37,233 nt of DNA from NCBI GenBank assembly GCA_021300535.1, contig JAJTED010000048.1, positions 1-37,233 on the forward strand. The letters run 5' to 3'. Both the position numbers and the translations under genes were made by a program. This document shows positions 25,036-34,500 of this stretch, piece after piece (position 1 is the stretch's first letter; every line of letters starts with the position of its first letter). The stretch comes from Planctomycetaceae bacterium. Its GTDB lineage: Bacteria; Planctomycetota; Planctomycetia; Pirellulales; UBA1268. The notes below the pieces were generated by a model. The model was not told the origin of the DNA, made no database searches, and saw nothing but the letters and a program-made list of their open reading frames with translations.

Positions 25036-25066
25036 GCCCGCAGGGGCCATGGATGGCCCTGCGGGC
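25036..25066 (-). terminator. CATGGATG hairpin 4 nt after rpoZ
   Basis: GCCCGCAGGG, one unpaired G, CCAT, GG, ATGGCCCTGCGGGC form a 14-bp stem with a single bulge. It sits between rpoZ and coaC inside what looks like one operon, so it may attenuate or process the message rather than end it. The central bases match 392-422 exactly while the outer stem is different but complementary. Confidence 0.55.
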
Positions 25067-25070
25067 GCTA

Positions 25071-25334
25071 TCACATGATCCCGGGATCGAAGTCGAGGGG
25101 ACCGCCGGCCTCGGTCGATTCGCCGGTGATTCGCAGGTTGAGCGAGGTGTCGAGGAAGATCTTGTCTTGTTTGATCTCCTCGATGACGATCGCCATCTTG
25201 TCGTCGGTGTCGACGTTCACCAGCGGGCGGCCGCCGGCGTTGAGCGCCACGAGCCGCTTCTGAATGAGCGTGGAGAGCTTGAACCGCCCTCCCACCTTGT
25301 TCACGATTTCCTCTTCACGCAGATCGTCTATCAT
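25071..25334 (-). CDS. rpoZ: RNA polymerase omega subunit
   Basis: The protein is 87 residues, normal for omega, and starts at 25334. 'EEEIVNKVGGRFKLSTLIQKRLVALN' is the conserved core that clamps the beta' subunit and helps polymerase assembly. The Asp/Glu-rich C-terminal half ('NVDTDDKMAIVIEEIKQDKI') fits the planctomycete version. It follows gmk after a 22-nt gap, the classical gmk-rpoZ arrangement. A bulged hairpin begins 4 nt after the stop. Confidence 0.9.
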   Translation of the reverse strand: MIDDLREEEIVNKVGGRFKLSTLIQKRLVALNAGGRPLVNVDTDDKMAIVIEEIKQDKIFLDTSLNLRITGESTEAGGPLDFDPGIM

Positions 25335-25356
25335 CGGTCGTCTCCGGGGGAATTGG

Positions 25357-25983
25357 TCAGGAGGAGGCGTTGGTGTGCAGGGCGGACCGGCCGGTCGTGT
25401 CGGCGGCTTGGGGCAGGCCGGCCGCGAACAGGATCCGTTCGATCTCCGCCAGCGCCGTGTCGACGTCGTCGTTGACGACGCGGTGGCGGTAGCGGTGGGC
25501 CTCGAGGAGTTCACGGCGGGCCACTTCCAGCCGCCGGGCCATCGCCTCCGCCGACTCGGTGCCCCGGCCCTGGAGCCGCTGCAGCAATTGGTCGGGGTGC
25601 GCGGGCTCGACGAAGATCGTGATCGCGTCCGGATACCGCTCGAGGATCGAGAGTGTACCCTCCACGTCGATCTCCAGCACGACCCACTTTCCGGCCGCCA
25701 GCCGCGGGGCCACCTCGGAGGCCAGGGTGCCGTACCAGTGCTCCCGGCCGTAGACCCGGCAGCATTCCAGGAACTCACCCTCGGCCCGCCGCCGCTCGAA
25801 CTCGGCAAGCGGAATGAAGTGGTAGTCGACGCCGTCGCGTTCCCCGGAGCGGGGGGGGCGGGTGGTGGCCGACACGCTCGGCACGAGCTGGGGCAGCGCG
25901 GCCAGGAGCCGCCGCAGGATCGTGCTCTTGCCGACCCCGGAGGGGCCGGAAATGACGACGAGTTTGCCCGGCCGGACTTCCAT
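25357..25983 (-). CDS. gmk: Guanylate kinase
   Basis: The protein is 208 residues from the ATG at 25983. It phosphorylates GMP to GDP with ATP. The P-loop 'ISGPSGVGKSTILRR', the GMP-binding 'SVSATTRPPRSGERDGVDYHFI' and the lid 'EFLECCRVYGREHWYGT' are present, followed by 'LEIDVEGTLSILERYPDAITIF'. The last about 25 residues ('AGLPQAADTTGRSALHTNASS') extend slightly past the usual end. It lies between yicC and rpoZ, a conserved bacterial cluster. Confidence 0.94.
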   Translation of the reverse strand: MEVRPGKLVVISGPSGVGKSTILRRLLAALPQLVPSVSATTRPPRSGERDGVDYHFIPLAEFERRRAEGEFLECCRVYGREHWYGTLASEVAPRLAAGKWVVLEIDVEGTLSILERYPDAITIFVEPAHPDQLLQRLQGRGTESAEAMARRLEVARRELLEAHRYRHRVVNDDVDTALAEIERILFAAGLPQAADTTGRSALHTNASS

Positions 25984-26038
25984 CCCGATGTTGTACCGCG
26001 AGTCTGCGGCAGTTGAAAAGCCGCCCGGAGAAAGCCCG

Positions 26039-26953
26039 TCATTCGACGTTCTGGACCTGCTCGCGGAGCCGCTCGATGCGGGTCTTGAGCTCGACGACGG
26101 CATGGGCCGTCTCCACGTCGAGGGATTTCGAGGCGATCGTGTTGGCCTCGCGGGCCAACTCCTGCGCCAGGAAATCGAGTGATCGGCCCGGCGAATCATC
26201 GGCCAGCAGCCGGTCGAACTGCGCGACGTGGCTCTCCAGACGCACGAGCTCCTCGGCGATGTCGGAGCGGTCGGCGATCAGGGCCACCTCGTGGGCGATG
26301 TCGGCCTCCGTGAGCGCCGTGCCGTGCTGCTCGAGCAGCTTCGCCACGCGGTCGACGAGCCTGGCCCGGTGATCGGCGAGCACTCCCGGCACGCGGGTGC
26401 GGATCGTCGCCACGAGCGCCGTGATCTCGCGGAGGAGGTCGCGCATGGCCGCCGCCAAAGAGGCGCCCTCGGTGCGCCGCATGGCGTCGAGCCGATCGAC
26501 CGCCTCGGCCACCGCCCGAGCGACGAGCGGCCACGCCTGCTCCACGACGGCGGCGTCGGGCGGGGCGTCGACGAGGACGCCCGGCAGCGTGAGCAGCGCG
26601 TCGATTGACCGCGGCACGGGCAGGTCGTGCGTCGCGCAGAAATCGGCGACGTCCTCGAGGTAGGTCTCGAGCTGGCCGCGGTCGAGCCGCCGGGACGCGG
26701 GCGCCGCCGGGCCGGTGACGTCGAGATTCATCTGCACCGCGCCGCGGCGGATGCGGCGCCGCATCAACTCCTCGATCCGGCTTTCGAGCGTGCCGAACCC
26801 CTCGCGGGCCCGCAGGGAGAGTTTGAAGAAGCGGTTGTTCACGCTCCGCATCTCGACGCGGCAGGCGTTGGCGCCGTCCATCACGACGGCCTCGCCGCAT
26901 CCGGTCATGCTGCGCGGACCGATCGGAGCGATGGCGGACGACGCGGACGTCAT
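26039..26953 (-). CDS. yicC: YicC-family endoribonuclease
   Basis: The protein is 304 residues. The N-terminal 'PRSMTGCGEAV' and 'EMRSVNNRFFKLSLRAREGF' and the C-terminal 'ADRSDIAEELVRLESHVAQFDRLL', 'GRSLDFLAQELAREANTIASKS', and 'IERLREQVQNVE' are the family signatures. E. coli YicC is an endoribonuclease linked to small-RNA turnover and stress survival. A second possible start is the Met of 'SMTGCG' at residue 16, which matches the usual YicC N terminus; the longer start is kept provisionally. It lies 13 nt after secG and 55 nt before gmk. Confidence 0.92.
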   Translation of the reverse strand: MTSASSAIAPIGPRSMTGCGEAVVMDGANACRVEMRSVNNRFFKLSLRAREGFGTLESRIEELMRRRIRRGAVQMNLDVTGPAAPASRRLDRGQLETYLEDVADFCATHDLPVPRSIDALLTLPGVLVDAPPDAAVVEQAWPLVARAVAEAVDRLDAMRRTEGASLAAAMRDLLREITALVATIRTRVPGVLADHRARLVDRVAKLLEQHGTALTEADIAHEVALIADRSDIAEELVRLESHVAQFDRLLADDSPGRSLDFLAQELAREANTIASKSLDVETAHAVVELKTRIERLREQVQNVE

Positions 26954-26966
26954 GCTCGGGCCAGAG

Positions 26967-27458
26967 TCACTTGGCGGCGTCGGCCGGTGCGGCGGCCGGC
27001 GCAGAAGCGGGCGATTCCGGTGCGGCGGGTGCGGCTGCCGGCTGCTCCGGTGCAGCGGGGGCTGCTTGGGCTGCGGGCTTCGTGTCCGGCGTGACGGGCT
27101 TGGTCTCCGGCGTGGCGGGCGTCATGTCCTCTGGAGCGGCAGGCCCACCGGCAGGCGGCGTGACCGGAGCGGTGCCCTGCGGTGCCGAGCCACCGAGCGT
27201 CGGGCTGAAGAGCGACGACTGCCGGCCAAGAACGTTGAGCGACAGGATGCACAGCAGGATCCAGAAGGCGGCCACGGCCACCGTGATCTTCGTGAACACG
27301 TCGCCCGCCTTGGTGCCGAAGGCGCTTTGGCCGCCCGCCCCGCCGAACGCCCCGGCCAGGCCGCCACCACGGCCCCGCTGGATGAGGACCAGCAGGATCA
27401 AAAACAGCGACGTGAGGACGAGCGAGAAGCCGAGAAAGAAGCGGATGAGGGCGGTCAT
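26967..27458 (-). CDS. secG: Preprotein translocase subunit SecG with long Ala/Pro tail
   Basis: The protein is 163 residues, against about 75-110 for most SecG. The first about 75 residues hold the family pattern: helix 1 '[20 protein letters not shown]', the loop '[21 protein letters not shown]', and helix 2 '[20 protein letters not shown]'. SecG assists SecYE in protein export across the inner membrane. The remaining about 85 residues are Pro/Ala-rich with short repeats ('[20 protein letters not shown]'), presumably disordered. Such tails are common in planctomycete SecG. It lies between tpiA and yicC. Confidence 0.9.
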   Translation of the reverse strand: MTALIRFFLGFSLVLTSLFLILLVLIQRGRGGGLAGAFGGAGGQSAFGTKAGDVFTKITVAVAAFWILLCILSLNVLGRQSSLFSPTLGGSAPQGTAPVTPPAGGPAAPEDMTPATPETKPVTPDTKPAAQAAPAAPEQPAAAPAAPESPASAPAAAPADAAK

Positions 27459-27541
27459 GGGGGACGGAGGGCTCCGGGGCCGGGATGGATGCGGGAGCAC
27501 AAGATTAACCGACACCCGCCCCCCGGCCTACCCCGGCTGCT

Positions 27542-28309
27542 TCAGCCTGCGAAGGCCTTGGCAATGCCGAGGAAGTCGTCGGCCTTGAGGCTCGCGCCAC
27601 CGACCAGGGCGCCGTCGATGTCGGGCTGGGCGGCGAGGTCGGCGGCGTTGTCGGGCTTGACGCTGCCGCCGTACTGGATCCGCACCTGCGCGGCCACCGC
27701 CGCCGACGAGAGCGCAGCGAGCTGCGAACGGATCAGGGCGTGCACTTCCTGGGCCTGCTCGGGCGTGGCCACCTTGCCGGTGCCGATCGCCCACACGGGC
27801 TCGTAGGCGACGACGATCTTCTCCAGATCGGCGGCCGACAGGCCGGCGAGTGAGCCCTGCACCTGGCCGGTGACGACGGCCGCCGTGCGGTCCGCCTCAC
27901 GCTCCGCGAGCGTCTCGCCGACGCAGACGATCGGCGTCAGGCCGGCTGCGAGGGCGGCCTTGGTCTTGGCGTTCACGACCGCGTCGGTCTCGCCGCAGAG
28001 CGTGCGCCGCTCGGAGTGGCCGAGGATCACATAGCGGCAGCCGAGGTCCACGAGCATCGGCGGCGACACCTCGCCGGTGAAGGCGCCATTCGGCTTGTCG
28101 TGGACGTTCTGCCCCCCGAGGCCGATGTCTGACTGCGCGGCGGCCAGCGCCGTGCCGACGGTCTCCACGTACAGGGCAGGGGGGCAGAGGACGAGTTCCA
28201 CGGCCGCCGCCGTGCCGCGGCGGGCCGCGACGGCCGCCGTCAGTTCGCGGGCCTGCGTGCGGTCGAGGTTCATCTTCCAATTGCCGGCGACGATCTTCCT
28301 GCGGGACAT
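27542..28309 (-). CDS. tpiA: Triose-phosphate isomerase
   Basis: The protein is 255 residues, the standard length. It interconverts dihydroxyacetone phosphate and glyceraldehyde 3-phosphate. The N-terminal '[13 protein letters not shown]' (Asn-Lys), the electrophilic His of '[15 protein letters not shown]', the catalytic Glu in '[13 protein letters not shown]', and the phosphate loops '[10 protein letters not shown]' and '[15 protein letters not shown]' are complete. It is the first gene of the tpiA-secG-yicC-gmk-rpoZ-coaC-coaB run. Confidence is high. Confidence 0.96.
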   Translation of the reverse strand: MSRRKIVAGNWKMNLDRTQARELTAAVAARRGTAAAVELVLCPPALYVETVGTALAAAQSDIGLGGQNVHDKPNGAFTGEVSPPMLVDLGCRYVILGHSERRTLCGETDAVVNAKTKAALAAGLTPIVCVGETLAEREADRTAAVVTGQVQGSLAGLSAADLEKIVVAYEPVWAIGTGKVATPEQAQEVHALIRSQLAALSSAAVAAQVRIQYGGSVKPDNAADLAAQPDIDGALVGGASLKADDFLGIAKAFAG

Positions 28310-28573
28310 GCGTGGGCTCCTTCCGGGGCGTGGGAGACCGAAATCCTATCGACGCCGCCGCTCCGGCGAAAGGACGCCGCGTGTGGGGGCGGATCGCCCG
28401 CGGAGCGACCGGCCGCGGCACGCTGAGCAGACTGTGGAACCATTCTGCCCGGAGCGGGATGCGCGGCATGCCGCCCGTGAAAACCCTCGACGTTGCCTCG
28501 GCTGCGCCGAGGTCTGCGAATCCATCGGTCGGCCAAGTGGACAAAGGCCATGGAGGGCCTTGTCCACGGACAG
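28310..28573. other. Intergenic stretch tpiA / giant gene with repeat copy
   Basis: No gene is recognised in these 264 nt. The tpiA promoter should lie toward 28310. Repeat fragments are GAAAACCCTCGACG (28479-28492), a CCTCGGC-TGC-GCCGAGG hairpin near 28496-28512, a GGTCG segment like that of the 99-bp unit, and the diverged 31-nt hairpin at 28537-28567. Confidence 0.6.
28537..28567 (-). terminator. Diverged copy of the 31-nt repeat hairpin 6 nt after the giant gene
   Basis: GTGGACAA, one unpaired A, GGCC, ATGGAG, GGCCTTGTCCAC give a 12-bp stem. Against the left-edge copy at 392-422 (GTGGAAAAAGG / CTTTTTCCAC) the stem differs at paired positions: A to C on the left and T to G on the right. 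This kind of compensating change supports selection on the fold. The array copy at 293-323 carries only the right-arm change. Confidence 0.55.
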
Positions 28574-31500
28574 TCAGACGCCCCGCGACCCCCGCACCCG
28601 CACGACGTTCGCCCGGTTGCGGTCGGGCAGCGCCGTGGCGAACACGTTGCCCGCCTGGGTGCTGCCGGTGCAATTCCCGTCGACGTGGATGCCGGCGATC
28701 GTGTTGCGGACGAAAACGTTGCTCCGCAGGGCGATCCCCCGGGCAGCGACGAAGCCGAACCCGTAGTTGTTGCCAGTGAACGTGTTGCCCTCGACGATCG
28801 TGCCCGTGCAGTCGCCCTGCGCGCGAATGCCCGTCCCGGCGAACGTCGGCCGGCTGGGCACCGCCCGGTTGCCCGTGAAGGTGTTGGCCTGTCCGGTGGC
28901 GGTCGAGCCGACGCGCAGCCCGCGGGCCTGATCGAGGAGCATGCCGCGGAGACCGCCCGTGAATTGGCTGCCGGTGACACGCGTGCCGGCGAGGTTTCCG
29001 GTCGCGTAGACGCCCATCGAGGTCACCAGGTTCAGGCCGGTCACCGAGATGCGATCGACCGTCACGTTCCGGGCGGAACGGAGCTGGAGGCCGTACTCGC
29101 GGAAGTTCCGCAGCGTCACCCCGCGGACCACGCTGCCCGAGGCGGCCGCCCCGAGCCAGAGACCGTTGCCGGCGACGGTCGTGCCGTCGAGCACGACGTT
29201 GGAGTCGATGATCTCGACGGCCGCACGGATCTCGGGCAACGACCTGGTGATCGTGAACACCAACGGTGTCGACACGGTCATGACCCGCGGCACGTCGAAC
29301 ACGAGCCGCGCATCGAGCCCGGACTTGTTCGCGTCGCCGACCTGGCTGAGATTGTCGATGACCTGCCGCAGCGAGCCGGCACCGTCGTCGGCCGTCGTGG
29401 TGATCGACCAGGCGATCGTCTTGGTGGCGGTCACGCGGTTCGGTGCTTGGATCGTGCGACCGCCGGGCACGCGGATCTCGCCGCTCGCATCGAGCCAGAT
29501 CGCGCCGTTGGCAGACCAGCCCTGCTCGCCGACGACCAGGTCGCCGATGCCCCGGAGGCGAACATCGCCGCCCGTCGAGATGGCGTTGACCGCCGCAGCC
29601 TCGACGGCGATCGGCGTGCCGACCCCGATGCCAGTCATGCCGACGAGGTTGATCGTCGTGCCGGGGGCACGGATCGCGTTGTTCGCGCCGCCGACCAGGG
29701 ACCCGGAAACCGAGAAGACGAAGACCGGATTGAGCGAGTAGATGGCGGCGTTGATCCGCACGTCGCCTCCGAAGGCGATGGCCGACACGCCTCCGAGCGG
29801 CGCGGCGGCCGTGCCGACGTCACCGTCGAACACGATGCCGCCGGCGGATGCCGTGACGCGGAGCGCGCGGCCGATTCCCGTGACCGTCGACTCAAACCGC
29901 TGGCCCGTACCCTGGAACAGGACATCGCTGCCGAGGACCACGCCCGACTCGTAGGTTTGGAGGCCGGTCGAGGCGATCAGCGTGGAGTTGACCGTGGTCG
30001 TGCCCGTGATCCGCAGATCGTTCAGGCTTGCGACCGGATCGATGGCGTCGGCGATGTCATCGGGAATCAGCGATCCCGGCTGGTCGCCGAACACCGCGTT
30101 GCCCTCGATCACGAGGTCGTGTCCGCCGCCCGCGATGCCCTGGAGCGCCGCGACGGTGGCTCCGGCGAGCAGCGTCATCGGGGGCGTGAAGATCGACGAC
30201 TCGACATCAGAATCCTCGTCGGCCGCGAGCTGCACCTCGAGATCGAAGGCGTCGCCCTCGACCACGGGCTCGAAGCTGAGCAGATCGGCGTAGGTCTGGC
30301 TGCCCGTCGTCCGCACCAGGCGGCCGGTCACCGAGGTCGTGCCGCCGAAATCGGTCGCCAGGCTCGCCAGCGGCGTGCCGCTGCCCACGGCCCCATTGAA
30401 GCTCGTCGTGCCGACCGTGTTGACGGTGAGCGAATAGGCCCCGTCGACCGTGCTGGCAAACGCGATCTGGTCGCCGCCGATCAAGGCCGTGGGCATGATG
30501 GTCAAGAGACCGGCCGTGAGCACGGTGTTGGCCCCGAGCTCCACCGCGTCGTTGTAGAACTGTCCGGAACTGACAAGCGCGTGGACGTCGTCGCCCGGAA
30601 CCGCGTTCAGGACCAGGGGCGTCGTCGTCGTGACGCTGCCGCCGTTGATCCGCGTCGTGCCACCCGCATCGGTGACGACCGCCGCCAGCGGGGCGATCCC
30701 GCCCACGGCGCCGCCGAAGGTCGTCGTGCCCTGCGTGTCGGCGGAGAGCGCATGGGGGCCGTTGAGCGTGCTCGCGAACGTGATCGCGCCGAAGTCGTGG
30801 GCCGTCAGCAGCGCGTCGGCCCCGAGCGTGACCGCGTCGTTGAAGACCTGGCCCGCGGGGCCGCTGGTCGTTACGGCGCGGCCGTTGAGGGCCGTCGTGC
30901 CGCCGGCGTCGGTCACGAGGCTCACGAGGTTCGCCGTCCCGCCAACCGCTCCGTCGAACGTGGTCGTGCCCTGCGTGTTGGCGGCGAGCGAGAACGCCCC
31001 GTCGAGCGTGGTCACGAACCGGATCGGGCCGTTGGCGCCGGCCGCCAGGATCGCGTTGGCGCCCAACGTGACCGCGTCGTTGTAGACCTGGCCCGCCCCG
31101 CCGCTGGTGGTCACCGCGCCTCCGCTGATCGCCGTCGTGCCGCCCGCATCGGTCGCGAGGCTCACGAGTGGCGTCGTGCCCCCTACGGCCCCGTCGAACC
31201 CGGTCTCGCCCTGGGTGTTCGCGGCGAGCGTAAAGCCGCCGTCGATGCTGTCCGCGAACCGGATCATCCCGGAGTTGTCGGCCGTCAGCGTCGTATTCGC
31301 TCCCAGGATCACGGCATCGCCATACGCCTGGCCGCCCGCGTACGTCTTCACGCTGCCGCCGTCGATCCGGGTCGTGCCGCCGGCATCGGTCGTGATGCTC
31401 GCAAGCGCCATCGTGCCGCCCACGGCCCCGCCGAACGTGGTCGTGCCCTCGGTGTCGGCGTTGAGCGAGTAGGGGCCGTCGAGCGTCGTGGCGAAGGTGA

Positions 31501-34500
31501 TCGGGCCCGAGGCCTGGGCCGTGAGCGTCGTGTTGTTCTGCAGCTCGACCGCGTCGTTGTAGACCTGGCCCGCTGCCCCGCTCGTGGCCACGCTGCCGCC
31601 GGCGATCTTGGTCGTGCCCGCCGCATCGGTGGTGAGGCTCGTAAGCGGCGTGATGCCGCCGACCGCTCCGCCGAAGCTCGTAAGGCCGGCGGTGTTCACC
31701 GCCAGCGCGTGGCCACCGTCGAGCGTGGTCACGAAGACCACGAGGCCCGAGTTCGTCGCCGTGAGCGTCGTGGCCGCCCCGAGGACGACCGCATCGCCGT
31801 AGACCTGCCCGTTCGGGCCGGACGTCTGCACGCTGCCGCCGTCGATCCGGGTCTCGCCGCCGGCGTCCGTCTCCACGAGCGTGAGCGGCGTGATGGAGCC
31901 GACCGCCCCACCGAACGTCGTCGTGCCGGCCGTGCGGGCCGCAAGGGAGTAGTCGCCGTCGAGCGTGGAGGCGAAGGTGATCAGACCCTGATTGCCGGCC
32001 GTCAGATCCGCGATCCCGCCGAGCGTCACCGAGTCGTTGAATACCATCCCCGCCGCGCCGCTCGTCTTGACGATCGAGCCGTTCAGGCGGGTCGTGCCCG
32101 CGGCGTCGGTCACGAGGCTCACCAGCGGCGTCGTGAAGCCGACCATGCCACCGAACGTCGTGTCGCCGGCGGCGTTGACCACGAGTGCCTGGCCGCCGTC
32201 GACGGTGCCCGTAAAGGTGGCGGCGCCGGAGCCGGTGGAGACGGTCGTATCCGCCGTGAGCGCCGTCGTGCCGAACGTGGCGTTCTTGTTCGTCGTGGAG
32301 ATGGTGCCGGCGAGATTGGTGAGCGTGGGGGCGGTGCTCGTCAGGCCTCCCGCGAAGGTCAGCGAGTCGGTGGCAGCGTCGCCGAGCGTGACCGTGCCCG
32401 TGTTGGCGAAGGCGACGGCATTCGTGATCGAGACGGGCGATCCCGTGAGGGCCACGTTGTAGGCCGCGGTATCGCCGGTCGCCGTGACGAGCCCGCCAAG
32501 CGTGGTCTGGCCCAGGAAGCTGACCGTCGATCCCGACCCCGCCTGGATCGTGATCGTGCCGACGCTCGTGGCGGAGCCTGAATACGTCTGGTTGCCCGTC
32601 GTCCGCAACGTGATCCCGCCGGCAAGAGCTGAATCACCGGACACGGAGAGGCTCTGAAGGGCAACCACCGCACCGATCGAAAGCTCGGCGTCGAGGTCGC
32701 CGCCGATCGTGAGCGACTCCTGGCCCGCCGTCGTGCCGTCGACCGCGTCGAAGAAGGTTACGAGACCCCGGTTCGGCCCGTCCTCGAGGTCGAAGACGAC
32801 GTCGCCGGTGAGTGTAGTGGCGTGGTCGAACTCCACGTTGCTACCGGCCGTGATCACATCGCCCGCGGTGGAAATGCCCGACGGGGCCTCCAGGTTGACC
32901 GCCGTGCCCGAGGAGGCCGCCGAGATGATGTCGCCGGCCGCCGTGATCGCGAGCGTGGTGCCGGCGATGACGTCGAGCGTCCGTGCGACGCTGATGCCGG
33001 AAATCTCGCTCCGCGGCGAGATGGCCGCGACGGTACCGATCGTCAGGTCGTCCACGTCGCGGAACACGATCGACCCGGTATTGGCGGCGAGCGTGGCGAT
33101 GTCGTTGGTCGCGAGCCCGAGGTTCCAATTGGTGCCCGCCCCCTCGAGGCCGAGGTCATTGGCGAGGATCCGCTTCCCCTGGAAGACCTCCGCGGGCGTG
33201 CCGCCGGAAACTGTCACCAGACGGACCGTCGCAGGCCCAACGTCGATGCCGGTGACGGTGGCGATCGGTCGGGAATCGCGGCCATCGTCGATCGTCGTGA
33301 GCTGCGAGATGCTGTACCCCGAGTCCTCGCGCAGCACGACCGAGTCGCCCGTGGTCTTGATCGCGACCAGCGAGAAAGCATTGCCGGAATCAGCGAGCAT
33401 CACCGACCCGTCCGCATCGACGCCGAAGGCCGGCGCGGTGATCGCCGAACCGGTGTTCTGCTGGGCGATCATGCCCCCGTCGGTGGTGTTCAGCGAAACG
33501 GCTTCGTTGGCCCAGACGGGGGCGTTGATCGTGATGCTGCCGGCCGACTGGAGGCGAACCCATGCGCTCCGCTCGCCCTCGGTCTGGTTGATCGGGGCGT
33601 CGATGGTCACTGCACCGCTCCCCGGCGTGCCCGTGCCGCGGGCGATGAGCTCGAGGTAGATCGCCAGCGGCGTGACATCGACGGGCTGCACCACCTGCAC
33701 GGTGCCGCCGACGATCGTGGTGGTGTTGAGAATCTGCGAGAAGCCGCCGTACTGCGACCCGATCGAGCCGATCCGAACGGCGCCCGTGCCCGCCGCCTCG
33801 TCGCCGAACACCACCCGCTTCCAGCCCGGCTGGATCGCCGCCACATCCGCGTCGGTGATGTTGACGCCGGCCGGGATGCCCGGCGGCGAGGCGATCGTGA
33901 GAGCCCGCGACGTGGTCCGCGGCTGGATCACCAGCGTGGCGCCGGTCGCGGCCGGATCGGCCCCGAGGCTCGCGGTCGTGAAGTTGATCTGGTCGGCCGT
34001 GAAGGTGACGTCGCCGTCGCCAGCCGCCCCGGTGGTCGTGAATTCGGCCTGCACCTGCACGAGCGTGGTGCTCGTGATCGCTGCCGACCCCACCCGCACG
34101 TCCCCGACGAACCGGGTCGTTCCCGTGGAGTTCGTGATCGTGAGCGCGCCGACCACCGTGAGCGTGCCGGCGAAGGTGACGCCGGTCGCCTGTGTGATCG
34201 TGAGATCGCCGCCGACCGTGACGTTGCCCGAGAACGTGACCATCGCGGCCTCGTCGATCCTCAGGTCGCCATCGATTGTCACCGTCGAGCCGACCGTGAA
34301 CGAGCCCGCCTTCGTGACCCGCAGGTCGCCCGTCAACGACACGACCTGTTGCAGGTTGATCGGCTGAGCCTTGTCGCTCGTAAGGGTCAGGTCGTCGGGC
34401 CGCTGGATGCCGCCGATGCCGCCCGTCACCGTGATGAAGCTGTCGGCGACGATCGTCAGGTCTTCGTTCGACTGCCCCGGCGTGCCGTCGATCCGGCCCT

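Noticed and set aside
28493..32581. Plus-strand open frame of 1362 codons antisense to the giant gene
   Set aside because: Its translation is rich in Arg, Asp, Gly and Ala with no recognisable domain. It mirrors the repeated codons of the minus-strand beta-repeat gene, and high GC makes antisense frames stay open. Similar long antisense frames lie opposite ileS and the second giant gene.
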